From positions 1-47,560 of the forward strand of contig QCPD01000013.1 in NCBI GenBank assembly GCA_003209755.1: a stretch of 47,560 bases of DNA, written 5' to 3'. Shown here in pieces: positions 1 to 9,259 of this stretch. The position numbers were made by a program, and so were the translations under genes. How positions within the stretch are numbered: the stretch's first letter is position 1; each line of letters opens with the position of its first letter. Source of the DNA: Prochlorococcus sp. AG-436-C14 (GTDB lineage: Bacteria; Cyanobacteriota; Cyanobacteriia; PCC-6307; Cyanobiaceae). The notes below the pieces were generated by a model. The model was not told the DNA's origin. It worked only from the letters and a program-made list of their open reading frames with translations, and ran no database searches.

Positions 1-258
1 GGATCATATGGATTAGTGGTAGGCCACGTAGCTCCAGAAGCAGCTGTTGGAGGAACAATTGGGTTAGTAGAGGAAGGAGACAGTATTACTGTTGACGCTA
101 ATAAATTGTTAATTCAGTTAAATGTTGAAGACCGAGAACTAGCTAGAAGGAGAGAGAATTGGAAGAAGCCAAAGCCTAGATATAAGACAGGCATTCTTGG
201 AAAGTATTCCAGACTAGTAAGTTCATCAAGCCAAGGAGCAACAACCGATCAAATATAG
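1..258 (+). CDS. ilvD: Dihydroxy-acid dehydratase, C-terminal end (partial)
   Basis: The reading frame is open from the first base, so the gene starts upstream of the window; 85 codons and a TAG stop are visible. The residues [13 protein letters not shown] followed by a (D/E)-rich strand, LNV, LxxRR and a tail with [14 protein letters not shown] are the typical C-terminus of IlvD/Edd-family dehydratases. IlvD is an Fe-S enzyme that dehydrates 2,3-dihydroxy-3-methyl acids in valine, leucine and isoleucine synthesis. The metal and cluster ligands lie outside the window. A GTG at 16 is internal and not a start. The gene converges with the next one with a single base between the stops. Confidence 0.93.
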   Translation, partial: GSYGLVVGHVAPEAAVGGTIGLVEEGDSITVDANKLLIQLNVEDRELARRRENWKKPKPRYKTGILGKYSRLVSSSSQGATTDQI

Positions 259-259
259 T

Positions 260-655
260 TCAGTTTAACGAAGTCTTAAAAACTGTCCTGAGTCTTCTCG
301 CAAGGGACTCAAAAAGTTTTCCATATGAAGGCGTTTCGCATTGAACACCAGAAGAGCTATCCATCCAAACAGCATGCTTCCCTTGCCATAATATCGGCCT
401 ATCAATTAATGATTTCCAAGATATAGTCATATTTACATCATTTCCACTTTTATACACTTCAAGTTCAATATCCATAGATTCTTCTCTTTCGCCGTCTATA
501 TTTCTAGATTGAATTTTAAAAATCAAGTCAACAAAATCATTATCATCATCTAATTGATTTTCTAAAAATACAGAATGAACATATGGCTTCATACAAAGGT
601 CTGCTGCTTTGGCAACTTCAGCTATCAAGCTATCTTTCGAATCAGGAGTATGCAC
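260..655 (-). CDS. Conserved hypothetical protein (131 aa)
   Basis: Not recognised by name. It encodes a soluble, acidic 131-residue protein with no membrane segment or signal peptide. A central acidic stretch (LDDDNDFVDLIF, about residues 35-46) is followed by beta-strand-like segments and an Arg-rich end (SLARRLRTVFK). It uses a GTG start and overlaps the end of the upstream CIA30-like gene by 14 bp, so the two are probably co-transcribed and translationally coupled. Its stop lies 1 bp from that of ilvD on the other strand. It is probably a picocyanobacterial conserved protein; no function can be given. Confidence 0.75.
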   Translation of the reverse strand: MHTPDSKDSLIAEVAKAADLCMKPYVHSVFLENQLDDDNDFVDLIFKIQSRNIDGEREESMDIELEVYKSGNDVNMTISWKSLIDRPILWQGKHAVWMDSSSGVQCETPSYGKLFESLARRLRTVFKTSLN

Positions 656-1217
656 TAATTGACTTAATTAAGACTTTGATAGGACCAGCAAAAAATCCTG
701 AGTTCATTTTGCCTGGCTGACCAAATTTTGAATGGAGTACTTGAAATCTATTGATACATGTGGGATCAAAACTAAGAGGTAGGTGAACAGGCTTTGCTCG
801 ACGAGCCGGTTCCAAATCTTTGAAAGGTATTTTTATTCTACTAACTCCATTTTTCATTGTGGGTATTGATGCAACCCAACGAATATCACCTTTTAGAAGA
901 TTTGATAGTGATAAAGGTTTCTTTTCACAAGCAATCGCAAATTTCAATGTTCTCCCTTCTCCTTCAACGTCAAGAATTAATCCGGAATATTTGGAAAGAT
1001 TAAAAGGCTTATCAAAAATTGGAGAGCGGCAACTAACAAAGCCACCCCCTTCTTCTACTAAGTTACCCTCAAGAAATAAGCCTTTCTCTGAAGAACGACA
1101 CTTTGCAAGACTTGATCCGCCCATAATTGTGTCATTCAGAGATTTCCAATCTGAAAATTCCGAACCCTGTATGAGAGGAGTTATTGAAATTTCAGTCGTT
1201 AGTGAATCAGGAATCAA
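642..1217 (-). CDS. CIA30-like (NADH:ubiquinone oxidoreductase intermediate-associated 30) domain protein
   Basis: The 191-residue protein matches the CIA30 family: FSDWKSLNDTIMGGSS near residues 21-36, GGFVSCRSP near 58-66, a strand containing GLILDVEGEGRTLKFAI, then an IPFKDL-type strand and a C-terminal SKF...FxAGPIKVLIKSI. In mitochondria CIA30 is a complex I assembly factor. In cyanobacteria and plants related domains occur as stand-alone or fused proteins of unclear role, so complex I assembly is only a possibility here. The start is TTG (MIPDSL...); no better ATG lies nearby. It precedes and overlaps the 131-aa hypothetical gene, suggesting a two-gene unit. Confidence 0.82.
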   Translation of the reverse strand: MIPDSLTTEISITPLIQGSEFSDWKSLNDTIMGGSSLAKCRSSEKGLFLEGNLVEEGGGFVSCRSPIFDKPFNLSKYSGLILDVEGEGRTLKFAIACEKKPLSLSNLLKGDIRWVASIPTMKNGVSRIKIPFKDLEPARRAKPVHLPLSFDPTCINRFQVLHSKFGQPGKMNSGFFAGPIKVLIKSISAYS

Positions 1218-1247
1218 TTAAGAAGTATGCTCTAGTCATACAATAAT

Positions 1248-1967
1248 CTAACAAGAAGATGGGTAAGCATCTTTATCAGCTAAGACGATAATTTTAGAGT
1301 TGGGTGAAACTAATTTTGCAGGTGTTCGTGTCCATGATTCTGATTGATCAAGTAGACGTTTAAGAGCCGTTTGTTTAGCAGATCCACTGATTAGGAAGAC
1401 CACATTGTCTGCTGAACTGAGTAATTTACTGGTAAAGGTAATTCTTTTATGACCTTTACCTTCGCCAACAGTTATTAGGCTATCTCTTTCAAATAATGCA
1501 TCCGAACCAGGAAAGAGGGAAGCTGTATGCCCATCATCTCCCAAGCCCAATAAAATTAAATCAAATTTTGGTGGATCCCCATCCATATTATTTTTCAAAA
1601 TTTTTTCATAATCTTTAGCACTATCCTCTGGCGATGCTAATTCAACGGTTGAAACACTAAAAAATGATGCCTCTAGAGAAGGGTTACCTTCTTTAAATAA
1701 TGAATTATTCAATAGAAAGCAATTACTATCTTGAGATTCATTTTCAACCCATCTTTCATCTCCAAGGAACAAATCGACGTTCATCCAATCAATATTTTTT
1801 TTACCCAATAAAGAATAAGCAGCCTTAGGAGTCGAACCTCCGCAAAGGGCAATTTTTGCTTTATTTTTAATTTTTAAAGTTGATTCAACAATCTGAGCAA
1901 TCAAATCAGAGGCAGCTTGAGCGAGAGAGTTTTTGTCTTCTGAAACTTGAATTTCATATTTAGTCAT
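1248..1967 (-). CDS. pgl: 6-phosphogluconolactonase
   Basis: Hydrolyses 6-phosphogluconolactone to 6-phosphogluconate in the oxidative pentose phosphate pathway, which gives NADPH in the dark. The 239-residue protein has the family motifs: CGGSTPKAAY at 42-51, FLGDERWV at 67-74 and GLGDDGHTASLFPG at 141-154. I chose the ATG at 1967 (MTKYEIQ), which overlaps the gnd stop in ATGACTAA; an in-frame TTG three codons upstream (1976) is possible but less likely. The overlap with gnd implies translational coupling, so consecutive enzymes of one pathway are made together. Length is normal for the DevB/SOL-type lactonase. Confidence 0.94.
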   Translation of the reverse strand: MTKYEIQVSEDKNSLAQAASDLIAQIVESTLKIKNKAKIALCGGSTPKAAYSLLGKKNIDWMNVDLFLGDERWVENESQDSNCFLLNNSLFKEGNPSLEASFFSVSTVELASPEDSAKDYEKILKNNMDGDPPKFDLILLGLGDDGHTASLFPGSDALFERDSLITVGEGKGHKRITFTSKLLSSADNVVFLISGSAKQTALKRLLDQSESWTRTPAKLVSPNSKIIVLADKDAYPSSC

Positions 1968-3387
1968 TAGTATCAATCCATTCAGTGTGAAATGATCCAG
2001 CTTTATCTACGCGCTCATAAGTATGAGAGCCAAAACAATCTCTCATTGCCTGAACCAAGTTTTGGGGAAGTCTAGAGGTTCTAAAGCTATTTAAATAATC
2101 AAGAGTGCTACTTAAACACGGAACTGGAATTCCAGCATTAGCAGCAGAAGAAACAACCTGAGTCAGACCAGAAAGACGATTATTGACCTGTTCAGTAAAC
2201 CAACTATCTAGAATAAGATTGCTTAACTTCGGATCTTTCTTAAATGCATCCTGTATACGACTCAAAAGAGTAGACCTTATTATGCAACCACCTTTCCATA
2301 TTTGAGCTATGGAGGGCATGTCAAGATCGTAATTATATTCATCAGAAGCAAGTCGCAAAATATCCATACCTTGGGCATAGCTAGCTATTGTAGCCAATAC
2401 TACTGCATCCATAAGCAAGGGCATTCCATCAGAAGGCTTTCCAAAATCAACAAACGAAGGCTTATTGCCGTTCAAAATTGTTTCTGCATAATTTCTTTGG
2501 TCTTTCATCGAACTCATAACCCTTCCATTCAAAGATGCATAGATAGTTGGGACAGAAGCTCCAAGTTCAAGCGCGCTGACAACTGTCCACAAGCCAGTAC
2601 CTTTTTGACCCGCCTTATCCATTATCTTTTCGACAAGATCGGAACTATCATCAGGATCCTTAACTCGTAAACATGCCTCAGTAATTTCAACAAGATAGGA
2701 GGAAAGTTCTTCAGTTTTATTCCAATAACCCATAACAGATGCCATCTCATCACCACTCATTCCACAAACTCTCTTCATCAAGTCATACGCCTCAGCCAAA
2801 ATCTGTTCGATACCATATTCAATTCCATTGTGAACTGTCTTAACAAAATGTCCTGAACCCCCTGGACCGATGTAAGTCACACAAGGTCCATCTTCAACCT
2901 GAGCAGCCATTTTGTTCAACAAGCTCTCTATTGCGTCATAAGAAATCTTTGTCCCACCAGGCATCATGCTAGGTCCTTCCAACGCCCCTTTCGCTCCACC
3001 GGACACCCCCATTCCGATGTATCCAAAACTCTTGCTCTCAAGTTCTTTTACTCTTCTTTCTGTATCCATAAACTGGGCATTTCCTCCATCTATGAGCAAG
3101 TCACCTTCCTCGAGGAAAGGCGAAATTTGATTAATAACAGCATCAGTAGCTGCTCCAGCTTTAACCATCATTAATACTCTTCTTGGACGTTCCAGCTTTG
3201 ATACAAATTCTTGAAGATCCTTCGCTCCTTGAATTGATTTATTTAATCCTCTGCCTAAAAGAAAATCTTCAGTTTTTTGATAAGTACGGTTATAGACCAC
3301 ACTAGAAAAACCATTTCGCTCTGCATTAAGAACAAGGTTCTCTCCCATTACTCCAAGACCGACTAATCCAAAATGTGCCTTGGTCAT
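1960..3387 (-). CDS. gnd: 6-phosphogluconate dehydrogenase, decarboxylating
   Basis: Oxidatively decarboxylates 6-phosphogluconate to ribulose-5-phosphate with reduction of NADP+. The 475-residue length is normal for the long form. The N-terminal Rossmann motif GLVGLGVMG (residues 7-15) is followed by the substrate-binding stretch GGSGHFVKTVHNGIEYG, which carries the catalytic Lys and the HNG motif, and by the C-terminal tail ERVDKAGSFHTEW that closes over the neighbouring subunit's active site. It starts with ATG and ends overlapping pgl. The product, Ru5P, is the substrate of Rpe, encoded about 4 kb away. Confidence 0.97.
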   Translation of the reverse strand: MTKAHFGLVGLGVMGENLVLNAERNGFSSVVYNRTYQKTEDFLLGRGLNKSIQGAKDLQEFVSKLERPRRVLMMVKAGAATDAVINQISPFLEEGDLLIDGGNAQFMDTERRVKELESKSFGYIGMGVSGGAKGALEGPSMMPGGTKISYDAIESLLNKMAAQVEDGPCVTYIGPGGSGHFVKTVHNGIEYGIEQILAEAYDLMKRVCGMSGDEMASVMGYWNKTEELSSYLVEITEACLRVKDPDDSSDLVEKIMDKAGQKGTGLWTVVSALELGASVPTIYASLNGRVMSSMKDQRNYAETILNGNKPSFVDFGKPSDGMPLLMDAVVLATIASYAQGMDILRLASDEYNYDLDMPSIAQIWKGGCIIRSTLLSRIQDAFKKDPKLSNLILDSWFTEQVNNRLSGLTQVVSSAANAGIPVPCLSSTLDYLNSFRTSRLPQNLVQAMRDCFGSHTYERVDKAGSFHTEWIDTND

Positions 3388-3548
3388 TAAGTTAATAAGT
3401 TTCTACTTGAGCCAGTGTGACGACTGTGGAATCATTTCGCTGCATTAAGAAGCTCAATGTCAGGAATGAAGGATTCTTTCAATAAATATTTGATAATAAA
3501 ATCTTGCAAAAACTAGGCTTATTAAATTTCTAGAACATTAAATAAAAA

Positions 3549-4844
3549 TCAAATAATAGTTCCATCAGGAATTGTGGCATTTTTGACTATGACAACTATT
3601 CCATTACGAATATAAAAGCCTTGCTCTGCTCGATCAGCTTCTTCCACATTGTCTTTATTAACTATCGTCACATTGTCACCTATTCGAGCGTTTTTATCGA
3701 GAATTGCTCTTTTAACAGTTGTCCCTTGACCAACACCTAAGGGTATCCCTCCCCCTTTTCTTAGAGCTATTCTCTCTTCATAAGACTCATAAAAATCAGA
3801 TCCCATAACCAGGGTTTCATTTAAAACAACGTCACTTTCAATTCGACTCCTTACTCCCAATACACAATGATGAATGCTACAAGACTTTAGTATTGAGCCT
3901 TCGGAAACTATTGAATCAGTTATTTGCGTATCTACAATTTTTGAAGGTGGTAAATATCTAGGCCTCGTGTAAATAGGAAACTTCTCATCATAGAAACTAA
4001 ACGGAGGAGTCGGTTGCTGAGTTAAGGCTAAATTTGATTCAAAGAATGCACCAATGGTTCCGATATCTTCCCAATAATCATTAAAAACATAACTTTTAAG
4101 TTTGTCACCTCTACCTAAAGCCTCAGGAATAATTTCTTTTCCAAAATCTGTATAGGAAGGAAATTTATTTAATAAATCAAAAAGAGTGGAACGACTAAAA
4201 ACATATATACCCATAGAGGCCAAATAAGGTTTTTCTTTAGCCTCATCTGCTTCCAAGCCAAACCTAGAAGTATCTACAGCCATTGCTTTCAATGAATCAC
4301 CAGTTGGCTTTTCACGAAATTCTTTAATATTTCCTGATTCATCAGTACGCATCAAACCAAACGCCTCAGCTTGCTTTGTGTCAACTGGCAAAGCTGCAAC
4401 AGTTAAATCAGCTCCGCTTTTTCTATGCTGCTCAACAAATAAGCTGTAATCCATGCGATAAAGCTGATCTCCAGAGAGAATCAAATATTCATCAACATCC
4501 CACTCTTGAAAAAGCCATTGATATTTTCTTACAGCATCAGCAGTACCCTCAAACCAAGATGGGGTTTCGGGTGTTTGCTGAGCGGCTAAAACCTCAACGA
4601 AACCCTGGCCAAAAGGTCCGCTCAAATTATATGTCTGTGCAATATGTCTGTTAAGTGAAGCGCTATTGAATTGCGTAAGAACATACATTTTACTGATGTC
4701 CGAATTTATGCAATTACTTATGGGAATATCTATTAATCGATATTTACCCGCCAATGGAACAGCAGGCTTTGCCCTCATCTTCGTTAATGGATATAGGCGT
4801 GATCCTTTTCCACCTCCAAGAATGATGGCAAGTACTCTCTTCAT
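3549..4844 (-). CDS. glgC: Glucose-1-phosphate adenylyltransferase (ADP-glucose pyrophosphorylase)
   Basis: Makes ADP-glucose from ATP and glucose-1-phosphate, the committed step of glycogen synthesis. The 431-residue protein begins with the nucleotidyltransferase signature [13 protein letters not shown] (about 9-21), followed by [20 protein letters not shown] and later [14 protein letters not shown] with the catalytic Asp. The last ~120 residues form the left-handed beta-helix repeat region of the family. Full length matches cyanobacterial GlgC, which is activated by 3-phosphoglycerate and inhibited by Pi. It lies between gnd and hemA on the same strand, but gaps of about 160 and 106 bp suggest its own promoter. 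Confidence 0.97.
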   Translation of the reverse strand: MKRVLAIILGGGKGSRLYPLTKMRAKPAVPLAGKYRLIDIPISNCINSDISKMYVLTQFNSASLNRHIAQTYNLSGPFGQGFVEVLAAQQTPETPSWFEGTADAVRKYQWLFQEWDVDEYLILSGDQLYRMDYSLFVEQHRKSGADLTVAALPVDTKQAEAFGLMRTDESGNIKEFREKPTGDSLKAMAVDTSRFGLEADEAKEKPYLASMGIYVFSRSTLFDLLNKFPSYTDFGKEIIPEALGRGDKLKSYVFNDYWEDIGTIGAFFESNLALTQQPTPPFSFYDEKFPIYTRPRYLPPSKIVDTQITDSIVSEGSILKSCSIHHCVLGVRSRIESDVVLNETLVMGSDFYESYEERIALRKGGGIPLGVGQGTTVKRAILDKNARIGDNVTIVNKDNVEEADRAEQGFYIRNGIVVIVKNATIPDGTII

Positions 4845-4950
4845 AAAGGCACTATTAATCGGCTATTCGGAGCAAACCTACTGGATAGAGTGCTCATTAA
4901 TCCAGAAAAAAGTGATATGTAGTAAGAAATTCAAAAGTAAATAACAATAA

Positions 4951-6276
4951 TCAGTTGTTTTTAGGCTTGTTTAAAGAACTAGAAACATCAAGATTAAAAA
5001 GTTTTTCAATCACATCAAGAGCATCTCTGCGATCATTCCTTGATTGAGGTGCTCTCAATTTTGTGACTGGCGTATGAAGTATTTTGTTAATAATGCCCTT
5101 GCTTAATGCCTCAACAACTTTTCTTTCTCTAGCAGAGAAATCAGGTCCCATTCTGCTTAATGCTTTCTGAAGTTCTTCTTTTCTAATTGCCTCCAAGCCA
5201 GATCTAAGGCAATTAATGGTTGGAACTGCCGCTAAACTATCCCACCATTCTAAAAAAATACGACATTCTTCCTCTATCAAACCTTCTGCTTCGAGAGCGA
5301 GCTTTTGTCTTGCCTCTTGATTTCTTGAAACGACTTCTTGAAGGTCATCAACATCGTGAGATTCAATTCCAGAAACAGATTTTGCATCAGAAGAAATATT
5401 TCTAGGAACTCCAATATCAATAAGCCTTAACAAAGGTTTTCTATCTATTTTTATCAATTTTTCAGCATCAATAATTGGCTCATTAGCTGCTGTACTTGTA
5501 AATACAAGGGTACTTATAGAGAGACAACTATCAAGCTTATCGATTAATTGACAATCAATTTGAATATCGGGAAACGCTGCTGAAAGATCCTCAGCCCTTT
5601 TTTTGGTTCTATTTAAAAGAGTCAATGAACAACATCCTTTCGATTGGAGATGCTGTAGCAATAAACGGCTCATTCGACCTGCGCCAACAACTGCGACCTT
5701 TTCAGTCTCTAAAGTCATCAATTGATCTTTTCCATGCGCTTGACCAAGTTTTAATTGAGCTAGTTCTACTGCCGCAGAACTTATAGAAACTGCTCCAGTT
5801 CCAAGATTCGTCTCGCTTCTAACGCGTTTACCAGTACTAACTGCTTGAGTTAATAATCTATTCAAAATAGGGCCTAGACTTTGATGGTCTTGACCAAGAC
5901 GAACCATTTTTTTTACTTGAGAAAGGATCTGTCCTTCTCCTAAGACCAAACTATCCAAGCCAGCGGAAACTCTCATCACATGAGAAACAGCTTTCTCTTG
6001 GACAAAGTTAAATAAGTGTGGGGAAAGAATGTCCTCCTCAAGGCCCGAAAACTCAAGAAGAAAAGATTTAATAGCTTCTATTCCTAATTGCGGATCCTTA
6101 ACTAAGCTATATATCTCAAGCCTGTTACATGTACTCAATATAGAAACTTCAAGTATTTGATCAATTTTCTTTAAATTATTAAAAGATTTTTCAACGAGTT
6201 CTTCTGGGATACTTAGCTTTTCGCGCACTTCGACTGGGGCCGTGCGATGGCTAAGACCGACGACAGCAATATGCAT
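4951..6276 (-). CDS. hemA: Glutamyl-tRNA reductase
   Basis: Reduces glutamyl-tRNA(Glu) to glutamate-1-semialdehyde with NADPH, the first committed step of tetrapyrrole (chlorophyll, haem, bilin) synthesis by the C5 route. The N-terminus carries GLSHRTAPVEVREKLSI (8-24) and the STCNRLEIY motif with catalytic Cys50. Next come GEGQILSQVKK, an NADPH-binding GAGRMS motif near residue 200, and the C-terminal dimerisation helices. The 441 residues are typical for cyanobacteria. The gene starts with ATG and ends 33 bp downstream of glpX on the same strand, so the two may share a transcript. Confidence 0.97.
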   Translation of the reverse strand: MHIAVVGLSHRTAPVEVREKLSIPEELVEKSFNNLKKIDQILEVSILSTCNRLEIYSLVKDPQLGIEAIKSFLLEFSGLEEDILSPHLFNFVQEKAVSHVMRVSAGLDSLVLGEGQILSQVKKMVRLGQDHQSLGPILNRLLTQAVSTGKRVRSETNLGTGAVSISSAAVELAQLKLGQAHGKDQLMTLETEKVAVVGAGRMSRLLLQHLQSKGCCSLTLLNRTKKRAEDLSAAFPDIQIDCQLIDKLDSCLSISTLVFTSTAANEPIIDAEKLIKIDRKPLLRLIDIGVPRNISSDAKSVSGIESHDVDDLQEVVSRNQEARQKLALEAEGLIEEECRIFLEWWDSLAAVPTINCLRSGLEAIRKEELQKALSRMGPDFSARERKVVEALSKGIINKILHTPVTKLRAPQSRNDRRDALDVIEKLFNLDVSSSLNKPKNN

Positions 6277-6308
6277 AAATAGCCCCTTACTTCATTTTTA
6301 ATTAAATT

Positions 6309-7313
6309 TCACTTCAAAGAGATGCTTTGAGCACCATCTTTGATGTGAACCGTATTGGTAAATCTTGCTGTCTGATCAAGCGTACTAATAACTAGACTAC
6401 TAGTTCTGGTGCAATCTTTTTCAAATTTAACACCATCAAAAAGCAATCCATCTGTTATTCCGCTACCAGCAAAAACGACATTTTCTCCTGAGGCAAGTTC
6501 ATTTGCTTCATAGATCTTGTCGATATCAGTTATGCCCATTTCGTTCAATCTTTTGATATTTCCCTCTTTTGTATAGTCTGCCCATTCTGATGTTTGAGCG
6601 ATAGCTGGATCATAAACAAGTTGTCCCTGAAAATGTCCCCCAAGTGCCCTCATGGCAGCGGCTGAGATGACACCCTCAGGAGCAGCACCAATACCCATTA
6701 AACAATGGGTGCCAGTCCCTTCAAATCCGCATGCAATTGCGGCCTGAACATCTCCATCTGAAATAGGTTGAATCCTAGCGCCAGTAGATCTGATTTCGGA
6801 AACTAAATTTTTATGCCTAGCTCTATCCATAACAACAATAGTTAAATCACTTATTGCTATACCAAGGCAATCACTCAGGATTTTTATATTTTCTGTAGGG
6901 GTCTTTCTGATATCAACTTTGCCCTTAGCTGCTGGTGGAGCAGCTAATTTATTCATATAAAAATCTGGAGCATTAAATAAACCGCCCCTGTCTGAGGCCG
7001 CCAGGACGGCCATAGATCCACGCTGGCTATTCGCACATAAATTTGTCCCTTCACATGGATCTACAGCAAAGTCAACTCCAGGGCCTGTGCCTGATCCAAC
7101 TTCTTCTCCGATATAAAGCATTGGAGCTTCATCTCTTTCTCCTTCTCCAATTACGATCCTTCCTTGCATCTGAATCGTTCCCATTCTCTTTCGCATTGCC
7201 TCAACGGCAGCGGCATCAGCCTCATCTTTTTGACCCAAACCAGTCAATTGAGCAGAAGCAATTGCAGCTTGCTCAACTACTTCAAGAATTTCTTGGACGA
7301 GAGTACGATCCAC
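6309..7313 (-). CDS. glpX: Class II fructose-1,6-bisphosphatase / sedoheptulose-1,7-bisphosphatase
   Basis: Dephosphorylates fructose-1,6- and sedoheptulose-1,7-bisphosphate in the Calvin cycle; in cyanobacteria this bifunctional GlpX-type enzyme is the main form. The 334-residue sequence contains [18 protein letters not shown] (metal site), [10 protein letters not shown] (a DPxEGT-like phosphatase motif) and [14 protein letters not shown]. The start is GTG ([15 protein letters not shown]), which matches the conserved N-terminus of cyanobacterial homologues. It is divergent from rpe across a 199-bp intergenic region containing a perfect 9-bp inverted repeat. Confidence 0.96.
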   Translation of the reverse strand: MDRTLVQEILEVVEQAAIASAQLTGLGQKDEADAAAVEAMRKRMGTIQMQGRIVIGEGERDEAPMLYIGEEVGSGTGPGVDFAVDPCEGTNLCANSQRGSMAVLAASDRGGLFNAPDFYMNKLAAPPAAKGKVDIRKTPTENIKILSDCLGIAISDLTIVVMDRARHKNLVSEIRSTGARIQPISDGDVQAAIACGFEGTGTHCLMGIGAAPEGVISAAAMRALGGHFQGQLVYDPAIAQTSEWADYTKEGNIKRLNEMGITDIDKIYEANELASGENVVFAGSGITDGLLFDGVKFEKDCTRTSSLVISTLDQTARFTNTVHIKDGAQSISLK

Positions 7314-7451
7314 TTTTTGCAGCTAGGTAAAGAAATTTACGCCTTAAGGCAGACAATATTGTAAGTAATTGAGGGCATTGAAAAATGCTCAGAAAAAAGT
7401 ACTCACAAAAAACTTATTATCTGTTGATAAGCGATAATTACTGTATCAGTG

Positions 7452-7479
7452 CATGGTCACACTAGAACTTGTGACCATG
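7452..7479. repeat. Perfect 9-bp inverted repeat in the rpe leader
   Basis: CATGGTCAC (7452-7460) and GTGACCATG (7471-7479) form a perfect dyad around a 10-nt spacer, 33 bp upstream of the rpe start in the glpX-rpe divergent region. No T-run follows on either strand, so it is not a classic terminator. It could be an operator or an RNA hairpin in the rpe 5' leader. One half site, ATGGTCAC, also occurs at 15985-15992 upstream of chlP, which may be chance. Confidence 0.5.
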
Positions 7480-7512
7480 AATTAATAGAATCTCTGCCAA
7501 AAGACAAAAACA

Positions 7513-8265
7513 ATGATTCAATCCATTTCGTCAGCAATTTTTTCTGAACACCGTCCAGTTCAAATAATCCCTTCAGTCTTGCCAGCAGACTGGGCAAATA
7601 TGGGCCAGTGCGTAAAAGACCTTGAATTAGCAGGTGTAGATAGAATTCAATTTGATGTGATGGATGGGAACTTTGTTCCAAATCTCACATTCGGGCCAGA
7701 AATGATTTCCGCATGCCGAAAGTATTGCAAAGTTCCATTTGAGACTCAGTTAATGGTTAGTCAATACAATTGTGAAACAATGCTTGAGGGATATGTAGAA
7801 GCAAGTAAGGGTGCAAATGGAGAGCCTGGAGTTGTAATTGCTCATGCTGAAGCTAATGTTCACCTTCATCGAATTCTTGGAAGGATTCGTCAACTAGGAG
7901 GGTCTCCCTCAGTAGCCCTTAATCCTCATACTCCAATGGATATGGTCAAGGATGTGCTTGATATGGTTGATCACGTACTAGTAATGACAGTTAACCCTGG
8001 ATTTGGCGGGCAAGCTTATATTCCGACAATGCTGAACAAAATCACTCAATTAAGAAAAATAATTTTAGAAAATGGATACAACGTAGATATAGAAGTTGAT
8101 GGAGGAATAAAAGCAGATTGGTCATTATCTCAATGTTGCGCTGCAGGAGCAAACTGTTTCATAGCAGGCAGTGGTATGTTTGCTTATCCATCACTTAAAG
8201 AAGGTTGTGATGCACTAAGAAAAGTTGCGAATGACGCACAGAATGGAATCATTATGGAGAAATAG
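7513..8265 (+). CDS. rpe: Ribulose-phosphate 3-epimerase
   Basis: Interconverts ribulose-5-phosphate and xylulose-5-phosphate in the Calvin and pentose phosphate pathways. The 250-residue TIM-barrel protein shows IIPSVLPADWANMG near residues 19-32, the DVMDGNFVPNLTFGP metal and catalytic motif near 53-67, the flexible loop motif MTVNPGFGGQ near 160, and EVDGGI with the second catalytic Asp. The ATG at 7513 gives MIQSISS; the conserved region begins around residue 16. It converges on ccsA, with only 10 bp between the two stops. Confidence 0.97.
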   Translation: MIQSISSAIFSEHRPVQIIPSVLPADWANMGQCVKDLELAGVDRIQFDVMDGNFVPNLTFGPEMISACRKYCKVPFETQLMVSQYNCETMLEGYVEASKGANGEPGVVIAHAEANVHLHRILGRIRQLGGSPSVALNPHTPMDMVKDVLDMVDHVLVMTVNPGFGGQAYIPTMLNKITQLRKIILENGYNVDIEVDGGIKADWSLSQCCAAGANCFIAGSGMFAYPSLKEGCDALRKVANDAQNGIIMEK

Positions 8266-8275
8266 TCAATGTTAA

Positions 8276-9223
8276 TTAAGCATCAAAGAACCAACCATAG
8301 CTATGCAAGCCAACCCCAAGAAGGTTAACTCCTATATAGCAAACAATAATAACGAAGAAGCCTGCTATAGCAAGCATTGCAGGCTTCTTTCCTTGCCATC
8401 CTCTTGTTAGCCTAGTGTGCAAATAAGCCGCATAAACCAACCAACAGATTAAAGCCCAGGTTTCTTTAGGGTCCCAACTCCACCAACTACCCCAAGCTTC
8501 ATTAGCCCAAACAGCACCGCTAATAAGACCAACTGTAAGCAACAAGAATCCAGCAGTTATTGATCTATAACTTAAAGAATCAAGTTGCTCAGCATTTGTA
8601 AATTCCACTGGTTGTATTGAATTTAAGTTCTCATTTCTTTCATCAATATATATTTCAGAACTTTGCCTAAATGAACCTGAGCCAAAGGAGCTATTACGGA
8701 TATTGAATTGCTTTTTTCCATCTACAAGAAAGACGCCAAAAGACAAAATTGAACCTATTAGTAATGCAGCGTAAGAACTCATAATTACACTCACATGCAT
8801 TACCAACCAACTAGAACGAAGTGCTGGAACTAAAGGAGCAGAAGATTGCAAATTCTCTGGTAAAACAAAGCTAGCAAAACCTATTGAAAGCAATGAGATA
8901 GGAGTCGCAACTGCAGAAACTATTGGCGACCTCCATGCCCTTTCTACAAAAAGCTGAGTCAAGGTACAACCCCAAGTCAAAAAACAAAGTGATTCATAGA
9001 GATTACTAATTGGAAAATGTCCTGATTGCCACCATCTCAGGATCAATTGAGTAGTAAGAAAAAGATTGGATATTGCGACTAAAAATCTAGCTATGGAAGA
9101 ATCACTGCTACCAGCAACTGACCAAAAAGAAATAGGCAATGCAATTAATAAGAAAAGAAAGGCTACAAACCCAAGAGAAACAACAAGGTCAAAGGAAAAA
9201 TTATTTAACTGAAAATCAAACAT
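8276..9223 (-). CDS. ccsA: Cytochrome c biogenesis protein CcsA (System II)
   Basis: Membrane component of the System II (Ccs) haem export and ligation machinery, which attaches haem to c-type cytochromes on the lumenal side; cytochrome f and c6 need it. The 315-residue protein has about eight hydrophobic segments and the haem-handling tryptophan-rich motif [15 protein letters not shown] near residues 240-260. Conserved His residues (VMHVSV, and HSYG close to the C-terminus) fit the external and internal haem ligands. The ATG gives [15 protein letters not shown]. It lies 36 bp downstream of the LptF/G-type permease on the same strand; this may be simple co-transcription. Confidence 0.95.
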   Translation of the reverse strand: MFDFQLNNFSFDLVVSLGFVAFLFLLIALPISFWSVAGSSDSSIARFLVAISNLFLTTQLILRWWQSGHFPISNLYESLCFLTWGCTLTQLFVERAWRSPIVSAVATPISLLSIGFASFVLPENLQSSAPLVPALRSSWLVMHVSVIMSSYAALLIGSILSFGVFLVDGKKQFNIRNSSFGSGSFRQSSEIYIDERNENLNSIQPVEFTNAEQLDSLSYRSITAGFLLLTVGLISGAVWANEAWGSWWSWDPKETWALICWLVYAAYLHTRLTRGWQGKKPAMLAIAGFFVIIVCYIGVNLLGVGLHSYGWFFDA

Positions 9224-9259
9224 TGATAAAGCAACTAGAGATTATTTAGAAAGACCAGA

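Noticed and set aside
1828-1850. T-arm-like GGAGGTTCGACTCC on the minus strand
   Set aside because: It lies inside the pgl GGSTP codons, and no acceptor, D or anticodon arm can be built around it; there is no tRNA here.
3392-3445. 17-codon ATG frame (MQRNDSTVVTLAQVETY) just upstream of gnd
   Set aside because: Too short to support, no repeat of a codon that would suggest attenuation, and gnd already has its normal N-terminus.
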